NCBI RefSeq assembly: GCF_019320115.1 | Contig: NC_089581.1 | Location: 15,401,100-15,465,099 of the forward strand | DNA from: Miscanthus floridulus | Lineage: Eukaryota; Streptophyta; Magnoliopsida; Poales; Poaceae | Direction of reading: 5' to 3' | DNA length: 64,000 bases | In this document: positions 1 through 10,599 of the stretch, one piece after another | Numbering within the stretch: position 1 is the first letter of the stretch | How the letters are laid out: each line of letters starts with the position of its first letter | Position numbers and translations under genes: made by a program | Notes under the pieces: generated by a model | Database searches by the model: none | Told to the model about the DNA's origin: nothing | What the model saw: only the letters and a program-made list of their open reading frames with translations

Positions 1-1276
1 GTAGGGCTTGAAGCAATCCGAATGCTTCTAGCCTATGCCCCTTATCACAACTTCAAGCTATATCAAATGGATATGAAGAGTGCATTTCTCAACGGGCCCA
101 TTCAAGAACTTGTCTATGTTGAGCAACCACTGGGCTTTGAAGATCATAAGTTTCCCAACCATGTCTACAAACTCCAAAAGACACTCTATGGGCTTAAGCA
201 AGCACCAAGAGCATGGTACGAATGCCTTAAGGATTTTTTGCTTAAACAAGGCTTTGAAATAGGCAAAGCCGATCCTACCCTTTTCACTTACAAAGTTAGC
301 AAAGATATATTTGTGTGCCAAATATATATCGATGACATAATATTTGGTAGTACTAATCATTCTTTTTGTGAGGAATTTAGTAGGATCATGACCAAGAGAT
401 TTGAGATGTCCATGATGGATGAATTGAAGTTCTTCCTTGGATTTCAAATCAAGCAAGTGAAGGATGAAACTTTATTAGCCAAACTAAGTACACCCATGAT
501 ATGCTCAAGAAGTTTGACATGGTGAATGCCAAGCCTATCAAAACTCTCATGCCAACCAATGGACATCTAGATCTCAATGATGAAGGGAAAGCCGTGGATA
601 CTAAGGTATATCGCTCCATGATCGTCTCTCTACTTTATTTATGCGCATCTAGGCCTGATATTATGCTTAGTGTGTGCATGTGTGCTAGATTTCAAGCTAA
701 CCCGAAAGAGTGTCACTTAGTGCCGTTAAGAGAATCTTGAGATATTTAGTACAAACTCCTAACCTTGGCTTATGGTATCCTAAGGGCTCTAGATTTGATC
801 TACTTGGGTATTCAGATTCCGATTACGCCAGTTGCAAAGTAGACCGAAAAAGCACCACGGGGACATGTCAATTCCTTGGACGGTCCCTAGTGTCTTGGAG
901 TTCTAAGAAGCAAAATTGTGTAGCTTGTTCCACCGCCGAAGCCAAGTATGTTGCAGTCGGTGCATGTTGTGCTCAACTACTTTGGATGAGGCAAACCCTT
1001 CAAGATTTTGGATGTCACTTCACCAAAATCCCACTCTTGTGTGACAACAAAAGTGCCATAAAGCTCGCCAACAATCTCGTAAGCCACTCAAGAACTAAGC
1101 ACATAGACATCCGACACCATTTCTTGAGAGACCACAAAACCAAAGGAGATATCAAAATTCACCATGTGAGCATCGAAAAGCAACTAGCCGATATCTTCAC
1201 TAAGCCTCTCGATGAGTCAAGATTTTATGCTTTACGTAGTGAGCTAAATATACTAGATTCTCGTAACATGGTTTGA
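1..1276 (+). pseudogene. Ty1-copia pol remnant: reverse transcriptase and RNase H
   Basis: The reading frame is already open at base 1, so the window cuts into pol. It carries the copia RT signatures QMDMKSAFLNG and YGLKQAPRAWY and the catalytic motif YIDD at 325-336 (YVDD is more usual). The frame shifts near 500-525 and again near 710-735. The last segment is the RNase H domain, with GYSDSDYASC, STAEAKYVA, LLCDNKSAIKL, HIDIRHHFLRD and LADIFTKPLD, ending in TGA at 1274-1276. Function in an intact element is copying of genomic RNA into cDNA. This copy cannot make a continuous product. Related in sequence to the pol at 55981-59233 but clearly a different family. Confidence 0.9.
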
Positions 1277-2437
1277 ATTATAGCACACCTTGATTGATGA
1301 ACTAGCATGGATAGGAGAAATGAATTGAAAATGTTTAAATATTGTACTTCAAAATAATTTATCATAAGAAACAAGTGCATTATGATCATTGTTTATATTG
1401 ATTAATTGCTACTAATCATAGTGTGCTTGAGATATGTGTCCATATCCTATATGTATATAGCTATTTAGTTAGTAGCTAAATCTTGCTGTTCTGTGGAGCG
1501 CGCCTGTGCCGCGCCTGCCTTGCGGTAGTGCTGCACTGTCGCATTTTGAATTTCAATCAAAATTCAGCCCACGACAGTAGTTACAATGGGGGTCCATTTA
1601 CTCTACTCTTTTCTTCTGGCCCTAGGGTAACCCTATCCTCATTCATCCACCGCCGCCGCCCCTCTCTCCCCTCTCTTTCACGTGCCTAGCCACCGCCGCA
1701 CCGTCGTCCTGCTGCTGCGTCGCCGTTCAGCACTACCGTGTCATGCTGCTGGTTCTTCTCCGTGTTGCAAGCAGCCATTGTAGCTCATGGATGGAGCCAT
1801 TCTCTTCCTTTCCTCCTCAATCCGCAAGAATCAAGGTGAAACCCTAACCTAATCCTGATCTATATCATAGAGTTCTATTTTTGTTGGAAGATGGTTTCTA
1901 GTGACTGCATGATTAGGGTAGAAACTAGTTTGATGGATGAATTGAATCAAAACAAAGATTCATGGGTTGAGCCTCATCTATACCCACGGTAGTGCCACAT
2001 GTTGGGTGCGGCAGTGCCACACTCAACAGAATGAATGTGCAAATACAGATGTTGTTCCATCGATGACTGCCTATTTTAGTTGGATTTGTGCACCCGATTT
2101 ATTTCTATCCTAAATATGTAGCTACTTTACCTACATTATAGACAACTCCATGTATTTGTTTAGGTCTACTCATTCTAAGATTGTCTAGTGGTTTAGAAGA
2201 ATGGTTGAGAAATAGTCTGAATATTTGAGAAGAAATGAATCGTGGGAGAGGTGAAGCACTAGGTGCGGCAGTGCCGCTCCTAGGGTGCGGCAGTGCCGTA
2301 CCCTCTGACCAGATTGATTCTAGGTGCTTTCCTAACCCGAGATTTGAATCATCTCATCTATCCAGAGTGTTTTACAAGTGTTCTTCTATACCCCTTATGT
2401 ACAGTTTTCTCATTTAGACCTATATTTGTTTGCATAG
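1277..2437 (+). other. non-coding spacer of the copia element
   Basis: No conserved coding sequence seen between the RNase H stop and the third ORF. It holds several copies of the GC-rich palindrome described separately (about 1522, 1986, 2005, 2262 and 2284). A GC-rich block at about 1490-1760 looks like promoter or 5'-UTR type DNA but shows no clear gene. Confidence 0.5.
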
Positions 2438-4122
2438 ATGGCCTCTGGAGGTGATGATGACCAGAGGGGGAAGAGGAAGATGATAGAGCCTCATGACAAG
2501 CAGATGCCTTGTTGTGGTCATGGCAGGACCATAGGGGCAGCAGTAGTGCAGCAGGCAGAGATGTTGCCTGAGATAGGGGGAGGAGAGATCAGATGATCCA
2601 AGATGAGGAGAACCTAGAGAGGGCTGGCCGCACTATTCCTCTAGGTGCTTGCCCAGATACTCCAACTCATCTTGAGGAGTTTGACAGAAGCTATATCAGA
2701 GAGTATTCTGAGGATGTTGTTATGAGGCGTCCTTTTGACACACGTCCTCATCCCATGCTCAATTATGTGGGAAAGCTAAAGATGGTGGAAGAAGCATGGA
2801 AAAACAATCCCTTTGAGCAGCCAAAGGATTTGGGGATTGACTACAGGTTTTGGAATGAGTTTCATTCCAACTTCTATGCATCTATGAACTTCAACTCTAA
2901 GAAATCCAAGGTTGTCAAGATGAAGTATGTTGATTGGGAGGAGATGAAGGGAAAGAATGAGCCTAAGTTCAATAAGGTGATCAAGGCTTGTGAGTTGTTT
3001 GGCCTCACTGATATTATGAGCTTCAGATATAATTGGAATAAAGAAGTGCTAGCCTAGTTCCATTCCACTTTCTTCTATAGCATCTACACTGATGAGATTC
3101 ACTAGATGACTGAGGGACGACATTATAGAGTTGATTTTGTGACTTTTAGCCGGATCCTTGGTTTTAGAGAGGAGGAGCGGGGTTTCACTTACATTCATGA
3201 TGAGGCTAGAGCTAAGACCTGTGATATTGCCTATATGTGGATTGACAGGAGAAGTGCAGATGGGAAGGTCAGTGTCCTAAAGAGCTATTATTACATTGTA
3301 AATAATTTGATCAGGCACACTATCAATCCCAAGGATAGAGCAGCTTCTGATCTTAATGGATATGTGAGGAATGTGCTTGCTAGATTTGCTCCTGGAGGTG
3401 ATAGGTTTAATGTCCCTCGCTTCATGTGGCGTGAGCTGAGGAATGCCATGGAGGATGGGAGAAAGGGGATACCCTATGCCCCCTATCTCATGTTTATGAT
3501 TGAGAGGGTCACTGGTTATAGATTTGAGAAAGATGGTCTTCACACCATCTACAAGATTGAGAAGACATGAGGAGCAGGTGCTAGCAGGGCAGTGAGACGC
3601 TCTCCATCAGTTGTGGATGTGCCTGAGTCGTCTCACTCTAGGCCTCGTAAGAAAAAGAAAATGGAGAAGTTTAGGAGATGGATTAAGGCCATTTTCACCA
3701 CTTATACCTATGCAGCGAGGACCACATATGAGGACCGGTTGGAAAACCATGAAGCCAACTGAGAGGCTAAAGAGCGTGTAGGGCTGCCACCTCTTTCTCC
3801 AGTTCAGTCACCGCTAAGGTATGATGACCTCCCTAGCCTTTCTGAGACAGATTCAGAGAATGAGGAGGAGGAGGAGGAGCAGGAACAGCTAGAGCTTGAT
3901 CCTCACACGAGTTTGAGGTCCACCTTGCAGTCCATGGGGAGGAGCACTAGGCATGAGCGCCACACTTCGACCACTCATCGCCAAGAGAGGGCGGTGGTGT
4001 CTTCTTCCACCTCCTCCTCCGACGACGATGATGATGGTGGAGAGGAGGATGCTGCAGGTGCTAGTGGAGCTGCTGGTGGGAATGATGTCGATTGGGACAC
4101 CATCCAAGAGGATGAGGAGTGA
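2438..4122 (+). pseudogene. third (envelope-position) ORF of SIRE-type element, decayed
   Basis: An ATG at 2438 opens a short frame (MASGGDDDQRGKRK...) that runs out near 2595. The main frame then runs 2593-4122 in a single phase, interrupted by TAG 3055-3057, TAG 3103-3105, TGA 3568-3570 and TGA 3760-3762. Segments include FHSTFFYSIYTDEIH and MTEGRHYRVDFVTFSRILGF. These resemble the 'putative plant transposon protein' domain that I recall from grass repeat proteins. The C-terminal part is low-complexity, Ser- and Asp/Glu-rich (SSSTSSSDDDDD, ending DWDTIQEDEE). Roughly 560 residues in total. No signal peptide or obvious membrane span was seen, so an envelope function is not supported by sequence. 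It sits where sireviruses carry an extra ORF. Confidence 0.65.
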
Positions 4123-4741
4123 GTGTTGGTCTTTCTTTTCTTCTCTTTTTGGTGCTTTATGCCAAAGGGGGAGAAAATTAGAGGGGTCAACAACTTTTTC
4201 GACGCCATGGAGAGGAGGTTGCTGCAGCTAGAGTCATGTTCGTATCCGTTTAGAGTAGTCTTCGTTAGGTGAGAGTTTGAGAGTCCATTAGAAACTCTAT
4301 TTATGTAATAATGCTACTTAAGTACTTTATATATGTGTAGGATATGGATATATATTAATCTATGTTGTCGCTTGTGATACAATATGCTAGAATGTATATC
4401 TTTATATGTATCACATGATGTGTGGTGTCTGTTCTGATCTGTGCTGTTACAGCAAGTGCGGCAGTGCCGCACCCAGCTGTAACAACAAAACATGTTGTGT
4501 ATAAAATGTCATTCACATCATGTTTTATATACCTGACACAATATGCAGCACCCCATAGGAGCATGGATGTAGGGGGAGCCCCATCACTTTCACTAAAATG
4601 TGAATTTTGGCTTCTTATGCTAATTTGAGAATTCAATTCTCTATTCACACATTTAGGGGGAGGCTCTACACCCATGGCTCGAAAAATCTCAGTATTTATT
4701 TCATATCTTTTGTAAGCTCTAATTGGGTTGTCATCAATCAC
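4123..4741 (+). other. non-coding region before the 3' LTR
   Basis: No coding signal. A perfect copy of the palindrome GTGCGGCAGTGCCGCAC lies at 4456-4472. G-run purine stretches at about 4165-4180 and 4655-4665 may be additional polypurine tracts, a sirevirus habit. Confidence 0.45.
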
Positions 4742-4756
4742 CAAAAAGGGGGAGAT
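4742..4756 (+). promoter_or_regulatory. polypurine tract of copia element 1
   Basis: CAAAAAGGGGGAGAT directly abuts the TG of the 3' LTR. Such a tract primes plus-strand DNA synthesis. Confidence 0.8.
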
Positions 4757-5927
4757 TGAAAGTGCAATCAAGCCCTAATTATGAGTTTTGGTGATAATGA
4801 CCATGTCATTAGAGAACTAATGAGATTTATCGAGATGACAAGCAGGGAATTTATATTCGAGGATGCAACATGAAACAAAAAAGCCTCTAATTACAAATGT
4901 TGATGGCTTCAAACTCAAAGGATGTTTAAATTCTTTTATATTTTAAATTTGAGTACAGAAAAAGCCGTACTATAAAGGGGGACACAATGCTTAAGCTAAC
5001 ATGTGCTACCAAGTGCTCAAACATACATATGCATCCTTAGATTCATAGCCAAGACAGCCTAAACTGTACTCTTACCCTTGCTTTCTTGACTGGTGCGACA
5101 CTGCCACACTTAAGCCGCGACACTGCTGCGACTTAAGTGACTGTTGGGGCTGAAGGGGTATTTATACCCTTCCTCTTTCTCCCCAGCGGTCATCTTCTTC
5201 CTTCTCCTCATTCTAGCTCGTCCAAAACAGAAAATGAGCTCTCTCTCTCCCTCCATTAGTGACCTTAAGCCCTCAAGCAAATCCATTGATTTCCCCATCA
5301 ATCCTTGAGAGAAAAGGGTCCAAAACTCGATTAGAGAGCAACTCCATTGATTCCTCAACTCAAAAGAGCACTTGGTTCACATTTTGTCCGATGGTTGTGT
5401 TTGTTACTCTTGGAGCTTGGCTCCTAGCTGGCTAGAGCGTCGCCCGTGGAGCTTGCCAACTTGTGTGGCACCCCTCATCTCAAGAGTTAAGTCTCTTGAC
5501 TTGAGAACGAGGAAGGGTTGGAAAGCCCTAAGCCTTAGTGGCTAATGTCAACAACATGGACGTAGGCAAACCTTGGTGGCGAGCCGAACCACGGAATAAA
5601 TCATTGTGTCTCTTGTGCTTGATTTACATTACTTGCATGTCATATTGTTGTTGAGGTGAATTCTAGGGTTCCTAGTCGATCTTCTTGTGTATGGTGTTCC
5701 TACTACTTCTAGCTCTTGATCTATGACTATCATACCTGCAGTAAGCTGAGAAATTTCTCTGATCTAAGTTTTTGTTCACTAATTTTGAACTATGACTCAA
5801 AGTTATCTGCAGGTGCGGCAGTGCCACCCGTCAGAGCGGCAGTGCCGTAGGGTAAAATTGATAAAAGTTTGAGTGTTTGTTTTGACAGGCCTATTCACCC
5901 CCCTCTAGGCCAACCAGAGATCCTACA
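4757..5927 (+). repeat. 3' LTR of copia element 1 (1,171 bp)
   Basis: Begins TGAAAGTGC after the polypurine tract and ends ...GATCCTACA, giving TG...CA ends. It contains the palindromic motif in variant forms near 5093, 5115, 5813 and 5834. The partner LTR is outside the window. Confidence 0.85.
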
Positions 5928-6690
5928 GGGACATAGTGGGATAGGATGGACCAAGCCAATTTTTAGGGATGGTACGATCCTTACTATTCGTTTGGTTGAG
6001 AGAATGGAATGACCCCTATTTTGTGTTTGGCAGGAGGGATGAAGAGAAATGAGATAGATGGAGTTTTAACACCGTCATCCACAGTCTATGGGTCCCACAT
6101 GTCAATAGTGGGCCCCACTCGACCGGCCTTATCTTCTTCCCCTTTCCTAGGCCCGCACGCACCATGGCTGCCTGCCCAACGCACCACTGCCACACGCGCC
6201 ACCACTCTGTGCCCACCGCCTAGAGCTCGAGGACGCCTGCCGTGTCGCTCCACTCTCAAGGACGGATGTCGCTCCACATCGACGAGGATGGCGCGACCTC
6301 GACCCTCTTCCACATGCATCGTGATGAATGAAGCTCGACCGCAGGTACCTCTCGGCCTCGCCCCCATGCGCCGCATCGCCTAGGTAAGGCCATTGTGAAC
6401 TCGAGTGTGGGGAACAAGAGGCCGCCGCAAGATTTAGTCACCGAGAGTTCGGCTCCCTCCCCACAAGGCCTGCCCGCGGGCTCCTACCCTATGAGGTGGA
6501 GCATGGAGAAGACAAGGATGTCATGGAGGAGATGAGGGCTGACGGGCTACAAGACAGACGATGATGTCGTCGAAAGAGGGCTGCTGCATCTGCTTGATTC
6601 CTAGGAGCGGCGACGTCCCGCATCTGAGGGGAATATTCCCCTTAGGAACGGTCTCGTCTCCGGTTGACCTCAAACCAACCAAACACGCGC
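5928..6690. other. intergenic DNA, possible MITE remnant
   Basis: No gene is supported. TTCGTTTGGTTGAG near 5987 and the inverted counterpart CTCAAACCAACCAAACACGC near 6670 look like terminal inverted repeats of a grass MITE about 0.7 kb long, interrupted at its left by the copia insertion. The interior is GC-rich and has no conserved protein. Confidence 0.3.
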
Positions 6691-8104
6691 TTAGAGCAGT
6701 TTTGATTTGAGGGCTTCCCTCATTTTTGAGGGTTTGTTTTTTACATTTGTTCTAGCAGAAGCCATCAAATCCATCGTAAAAGACAATGACACATGGGACC
6801 TACCTGTCATCATATTTTCTTTCTCTTGTCTACCGAGATAATGCGGACGAACCACGTTGGGTTCGCTGGGGTCAGGCAAGTTCGCCCGCGCCGGGCAAGA
6901 GCGTCGCACGAGTTCTCCTGTGCCGAGAGGATTCGCACCGGGGAGGACTCAGCGTCGTGGCCGTGGGTCAGGCGTCCTCCTGACGTCGGGGAAAAGGCCA
7001 TGGGCTAGAGTCCGTCGGCCACCGCTATGGAGGAGGCCACGTCTCCAACCACCAGAGAGGAGGAAGGCTGCGCGTCAAAAGGTGCCAGGGGGAAGCACAA
7101 CAGACTCTGGCAACGAGGATTCCGGATGGAGGAGGTAAACCGCTAAAACCTAAAAGTTGGGGTCTTCTCTAGGGTGAGGGCTCGAGGGATGAATTTGAGG
7201 TCCTCCTACTTTTGAGGGTCTAAGTAGAGGTCAGTCTCATTCCATGAACCAAATGACATACGAATGCTACATCATCATAGTTTTTTTTGTCTTCATATTC
7301 CATCCTTTTTTGTTTCCAATCGGTTTTAGGCCTAAGATAAAGGCTGAATGCATCAGCAATCTTCCACCTGACCTATACCCAAACTTCTAATTTCCTTTAC
7401 TCCTTTAACAAAAGAAAAGCTGATTTTGCACCTAATTATTTGATCTGACTTTTCGAAAAGCGAAAGAGAAAGGCGAATTAATAATGGTGCCAACCGAAGG
7501 CCAACTCGCTAGCCGAGCTGGAACCATACGGTTTCAACTTTCAAAGTTCAAATCCAAAGAACAATGACGGTCAGTGTGCCCCCTGAATGATTCCGTTCTC
7601 ACGGTCATTGACTGTGAAAACGATCAAAGTTCAAAGACACGAGAAAGGTTTCAGGTTCGGTTCAAACTACTCCAAAGGCAAAGACTAAGGCTGGCACCAT
7701 TTTCTGCTGGGCTGCTATACGTTACCTTGGCTGGGAACAAAGGGCAATTGGACTCGAGAATCAACGCCACGCCTCACGGTAATCCAAAAGTTGACACCCC
7801 ATGTTCCGCGGCATAAAAGATCGTGTTATTTTGACTTAAGACACCGCGAAGCATGCATAGGAGTATATACATGGAGAAAGGAGACTAGCCATGCTTGAAT
7901 TTGAACAGGGCTTGTGCTAAATTTTGGTCAAATAAAAACACATTGGTTGGACCGTTGGGGCACGTTTGAACTGCAGCCTTTTTTCTTGATCCAGTTACCG
8001 CGCGACGCCATTGATGTGTCTGCCAACACGTGTTCTTGTTCTGTCGTTCTCACCTCAACAACTCAAATTTAGCAAGACCGCAACACTGCTTCAGTAGTAA
8101 CGTA
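6691..8104. other. intergenic DNA without recognised gene
   Basis: Short open frames exist but none resembles a known protein. GAGGG-rich stretches at 6715-6735 and 7165-7215 may be the edges of another degraded repeat (TTTGATTTGAGGG... and ...TACTTTTGAGGGTC). Nothing else is supported. Confidence 0.4.
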
Positions 8105-8106
8105 AT

Positions 8107-8328
8107 CCATCCGTCCTGTAATATAACACACATCCAGGCATTCAAATTATACTAAAATACTACTTGCATAAATATGGTAGATATTACTTGCTATTTATGA
8201 ACCAATCACTATTAATCATGTTGATGATAGCCTCTAATTTGAAAATAAAGTGAAGGCATATATCCTTTGCGTTTTCTCTTAATCTGTCATAAAATCTCTA
8301 GAATGCACTATATTAAAGACAAAGGGAG
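8107..8328. mobile_element. Stowaway-like MITE (a)
   Basis: Left end CATCCGTCCTGTAATATAACAC near 8110 pairs with the right end GTGCACTATATTAAAG...GGGAG (8303-8328) as an imperfect terminal inverted repeat of the CTCCNTCCGT type. The interior is AT-rich and non-coding, about 0.22 kb. Its right TA is shared with the next MITE. Confidence 0.6.
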
Positions 8329-8330
8329 TA

Positions 8331-8583
8331 CTTCCTCCGTCTCAGAATAATTATCGTTATTGCTTCTCGAGAAGTCAAATATTTTTTAATTTTGACCAAA
8401 TATGTAAGAAAATATTAATATTTATAATTGACAAGTAATATCATTAGATAGATCGTTAAATCTATTTTCATAATAAACTTATTTGGAGATACAAATATTA
8501 CTAATATTTTCTTGAAATCTTGTTAAACTTAAAAAAGTTTTGCTGGCATGAATACCATAGCTACGCTTATTTTGGGACGGAGG
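8331..8583. mobile_element. Stowaway-like MITE (b)
   Basis: Flanked by TA at 8329-8330 and 8584-8585. The left end CTTCCTCCGTCTCAGAATAA is the inverse of the right end TTATTTTGGGACGGAGG. TA target duplication and this terminus are typical of Stowaway (Tc1/mariner-related) MITEs. 253 bp, AT-rich, non-coding. Confidence 0.85.
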
Positions 8584-8585
8584 TA

Positions 8586-9360
8586 ATAAGTAAGTGTCTA
8601 AAAAATTTTCACACAGATTAAGGACACTGACAAATATACGTACCATCGTCTCCTTTCTTTTCTCTGACGATATCTCTTAAATTTAGGACTTAGGAGTTAT
8701 TGTTTGCATGTATCCATGATTGGTTTCCGTACGAGGAGGTGGTGTTTCATTTTATGTAGAATGTTTTTTGGACAAATTTTAAATTTTAGAAATTATTTAT
8801 TTCGAGACAGACGTGCCTCGAATTCCATGCAACTATGCAAGTGTCCATTCTCGAGAGGATCCGAGATTCCGAGAGCTTGGCACTTTGGTAGCCAGGCTCC
8901 AAATGCCAGCACCTATACAGATACAGTGAAAGTAGCCAGAAGCATGCATACAGATACGGACATTCGGGCCTTTTTTTGGCGTCTCTTATCTCTCGAGTCT
9001 GGACCAATACTCCTAAATCACACTACTCGAGTGCCAGTGGCTGCTAGCACACGGCGGTGCCGGTGCCGGTGCCGGTGCCCTCTGGTCCTCTTTGCTCGCC
9101 ATTACCAATCGGCAGCTTTGCCACGATGGCTGTAGCCCCTTGGATTTCCTGCTGGTCCTTGCGGTTTTCTCCTTGCCAATGTCCTATTCTTGTTCTGGGA
9201 CACGACAATTCACTTCAGTCCTTGGTGTTGCTGCCCGTGATACACTGTAGTACTAGGATTATTACACCGTTGCCACCGTTGGTGCGTTGCCAAGGCCGGC
9301 TGGATTCAAACCTGGACTGTCTTGTAACTCTCGATCACTGACACGCCACGTGTACTTATA
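8586..9360. other. intergenic DNA
   Basis: No recognised gene. A hexamer repeat of GGTGCC (about four to five units) lies at about 9053-9081. The open frame across it is biased by the repeat and has no recognisable similarity. Confidence 0.4.
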
Positions 9361-9485
9361 GCCTTTTCGTTTGGCTGTGGCTTACCGTAAATTTTTAGTC
9401 AGAATAGTATTTTTTTCTCACACAAACTAGCCAACAGTACTTTTCCACGAACTAACAACGATACGAATCAGCCAACCGAACAGGC
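9361..9485. mobile_element. short MITE, family 'GCCTGTTCGNTTGGCTG'
   Basis: Terminal inverted repeats GCCTTTTCGTTTGGCTG (9361) and CAGCCAACCGAACAGGC (ending 9485). 125 bp, with an internal TTTTTTCTCACAC block. Relatives in this window are at 48731-48851, 49146-49246 and 49817-49934. Confidence 0.8.
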
Positions 9486-9765
9486 TGTTAACTGGCAAGA
9501 TGAGTCGGCTTTACTAAAAAAACGGCATTAACTTAGCGTACTCCTCCACGCCGCAGATTGCATTAGGAATGAAGTAGGAACACGCCTAAGCCCTAGGACA
9601 ATGATAGATTATTTGAAACGAGCCGAGCGTGTTTGCCCCCAGGTGATGATGAATTCCGCTCACGCAAGATGCCGACATGCTTCAAAGTTGCCGCAAAGAA
9701 AGAATCTCTCTCCGATTAATCTGACGCAGATCGTGTAATGCACATCTGGCCTTCCTTCATTTTCA

Positions 9766-10009
9766 GCGCGTGTTTAGTTTAAGAAAGTTGAAATTTGAGG
9801 CTATTGTAGCACTTTCGTTTTTATTTGGCAATTAGTGTTCAATCATGGACTAATTAGGCTCAAAACGTTCGTCTCGCAATTTCCCACCAAACTATACAAT
9901 TAGTTTTTTTTTTCGTCTACATTTAATGTTCTATGCACGGGCCGCAAACATTCGATGTGATAGGTACTATAGCACTTTTTAAAAATTTAGTGTGGAACTA
10001 AACAAGGGC
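9766..10009 (+). mobile_element. hAT-like MITE, copy 1
   Basis: Ends GCGCGTGTTTAGTTT and AACTAAACAAGGGC are inverted repeats. The interior holds the conserved blocks ATTTGGCAATTAGTGTTCAA and GGACTAATTAGGCTC, shared with copies at 16098-16327 (same orientation) and 48332-48561 (opposite orientation). About 244 bp, non-coding. It lies upstream of the BTB/POZ gene. Confidence 0.85.
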
Positions 10010-10138
10010 TCAATCGAGAAATGAACGCCTGGGTAGCAGTAAAACTCGTTTTTTACTATCCAGCAGTACTAAAAACCAAGTGCCTAATCCATCCATCATT
10101 TGTAGCAGACCTGATCATAGCATTCACGTGATCAAAAA

Positions 10139-10140
<2 letters not shown>

Positions 10141-10185
<45 letters not shown>

Positions 10186-10194
10186 GGGTAAACC
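10141..10194. repeat. T9-G45 homopolymer
   Basis: Nine T are followed by 45 uninterrupted G. G runs of this length form quadruplexes and slip easily, so the true length is uncertain. It lies about 0.4 kb upstream of the likely transcription start of the BTB/POZ gene. Confidence 0.9.
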
Positions 10195-10599
10195 ACGCTG
10201 AGACTGAGAGCCTGAGACCGGATGCCAAGGTAGATTACCCTTCCAGCGAGGTGTAAAGCTGCGTACGACTAGTACTACTACTACCGACAGCAGTAAACAA
10301 AAGCATAGAGGGGTGGCGCAGGCCCAATCAGACAGGACTGGCAGACGTGACACTGCTTGTGGGCCCCGCGCTACGGGCTGCGCAGAAGAGAGCTCCTCGC
10401 AAGAACCGATGGGACAGGCAGGGGTGCGAGGGCGAGATATGGTAAGCCCAGATACTGCTGGGAGTGAGGTGTCTGGAGCACACAAAGCAGCCGCTACAGC
10501 GGCGGTCGCAGTACGGCCTCGAGCTTGTGGTACAGCTGCTGCAAACGCAAGGAGCAGCAAGCCAGCAAGAGAGTGAGAGCACGCACAGTCACCGCAGCG

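Larger units (their letters stand above)
1986..5849. repeat. dispersed odd palindrome GTGCGGCAGTGCCGCAC
   Basis: An 8-bp inverted repeat around one central base. The perfect copy is at 4456-4472. Near copies are at 1986-2000, 2005-2023, 2262-2278, 2284-2300, 5093-5110, 5115-5131, 5813-5828 and 5834-5849, with a looser one near 1522. Copies occur both in the LTR and in the non-coding interior of copia element 1, not in its coding parts. Confidence 0.8.
1..5927 (+). mobile_element. SIRE-type Ty1-copia retrotransposon, 3' part (left end outside window)
   Basis: Order on the + strand is reverse transcriptase, RNase H, a non-coding spacer, a third ORF, a polypurine tract and a 3' LTR ending TG...CA. 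RNase H last in pol and the presence of a long extra ORF between pol and the 3' LTR fit the SIRE/Maximus lineage of Ty1-copia. The 5' LTR, gag, protease and integrase lie left of the window, so the target duplication cannot be checked; the bases after the LTR are GGGAC. The copy is decayed: pol has two frameshifts and the third ORF several stops. Confidence 0.9.

Noticed and set aside
3277..3543. Minus-strand frame inside the copia third ORF
   Set aside because: Shadow of the sense coding sequence.
6009..7138. Several GC-rich open frames
   Set aside because: Overlapping frames on both strands without domain similarity, probably composition driven.
8704..9135. 143-codon frame over the GGTGCC repeat
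   Set aside because: Arg/Cys-rich end is produced by the hexamer repeat, no homology recognised.
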